The translations under genes and the position numbers were made by a program. Below, one piece after another: positions 5,412-5,449 of a stretch of DNA of 5,449 nt. The stretch covers positions 1-5,449 of the forward strand of contig JAMORN010000181.1 of NCBI GenBank assembly GCA_027063545.1. The letters run 5' to 3'. A model generated the notes under the pieces. That model did not search any database, was not told the origin of the DNA, and saw only the letters and a list, made by a program, of their open reading frames with translations. How positions within the stretch are numbered: position 1 is the first letter of the stretch; each line of letters opens with the position of its first letter. Source of the DNA: a bacterium. GTDB taxonomy: Bacteria; JAMORN01.

Positions 5412-5449
5412 ATATACTATATATCCTGTGATATCCAATAGAAGCATTT
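5409..5449 (-). CDS. Possible C-terminal end of an upstream operon gene
   Basis: One minus-strand frame encodes a short tail, MLLLDITGYIVY, ending with TAG at 5409-5411, and would leave an 11-base gap to the next start, like the 10-14 base gaps elsewhere in the operon. A second frame ends at TAG 5417-5419 (CFYWISQDI tail), and the frame of the membrane protein itself stays open. The piece is too short to identify, so this is only a plausible trace of the preceding gene. Confidence 0.3.
   Translation of the reverse strand, partial: MLLLDITGYIVY

Noticed and set aside
5398-5449. Extension of the membrane protein upstream of TTG 5397 in the same open frame
   Set aside because: The frame is open (NASIGYHRIYSILGLGIL) but has no start codon before the edge, while the TTG has a well-spaced AGGA and other frames show stop codons at the expected junction. 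It is not fully excluded.

Overview
The window is a compact, strongly AT-rich stretch (G+C well below 35% by eye, with ATA, AGA and TTA codons common). Every convincing gene lies on the minus strand, so transcription runs right to left. Both ends of the operon lie outside the window, and I see no promoter, terminator, RNA gene, mobile element or CRISPR array. The lineage cannot be fixed from the sequence. A Myxococcus-type MglA/MglB pair beside a PATAN (DUF4388) protein suggests a low-GC Gram-negative-type bacterium from one of the groups that use MglA-type polarity switches, possibly an anaerobe or thermophile, but that is only an inference.

Layout in order of transcription: (a) at 5409-5449, a possible last few codons of an upstream gene; (b) 4177-5397, a five-pass membrane protein with a TPR-like external loop and a six-cysteine zinc ribbon; (c) 2999-4162, a PATAN/DUF4388 protein with a winged-helix-like segment, one membrane helix and a short external tail; (d) 2346-3023, a TPR-like protein whose C-terminal half looks like a cryptic Roadblock/LC7 fold, overlapping (c) by 25 bases; (e) 1910-2335, a divergent roadblock protein with a Phe-rich N-terminus; (f) 1559-1897, a canonical single-domain roadblock protein; (g) 228-1544, an MglA-type small GTPase with a tail of about 240 residues; (h) 1-186, the N-terminal 62 residues of an MglB-like roadblock protein, which runs off the left edge.

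How the parts may work together: in Myxococcus and Thermus, MglA-GTP marks one cell pole and drives motility machinery, and the roadblock dimer MglB is its GTPase-activating protein. Here the GTPase is encoded with up to four roadblock-fold proteins, which could form homo- or heterodimers, and with two membrane proteins that could anchor or read the switch at the inner membrane. The GTPase itself seems equipped for membrane contact: an acidic, repetitive, probably disordered linker ends in six lysines and an amphipathic Phe-rich segment. Very short gaps, ribosome-binding sites that overlap upstream stop codons, and the 25-base overlap point to one tightly coupled operon. The most notable points are the tailed MglA and the multi-roadblock, membrane-linked module; no functional role has been shown for this exact arrangement from what I can see.
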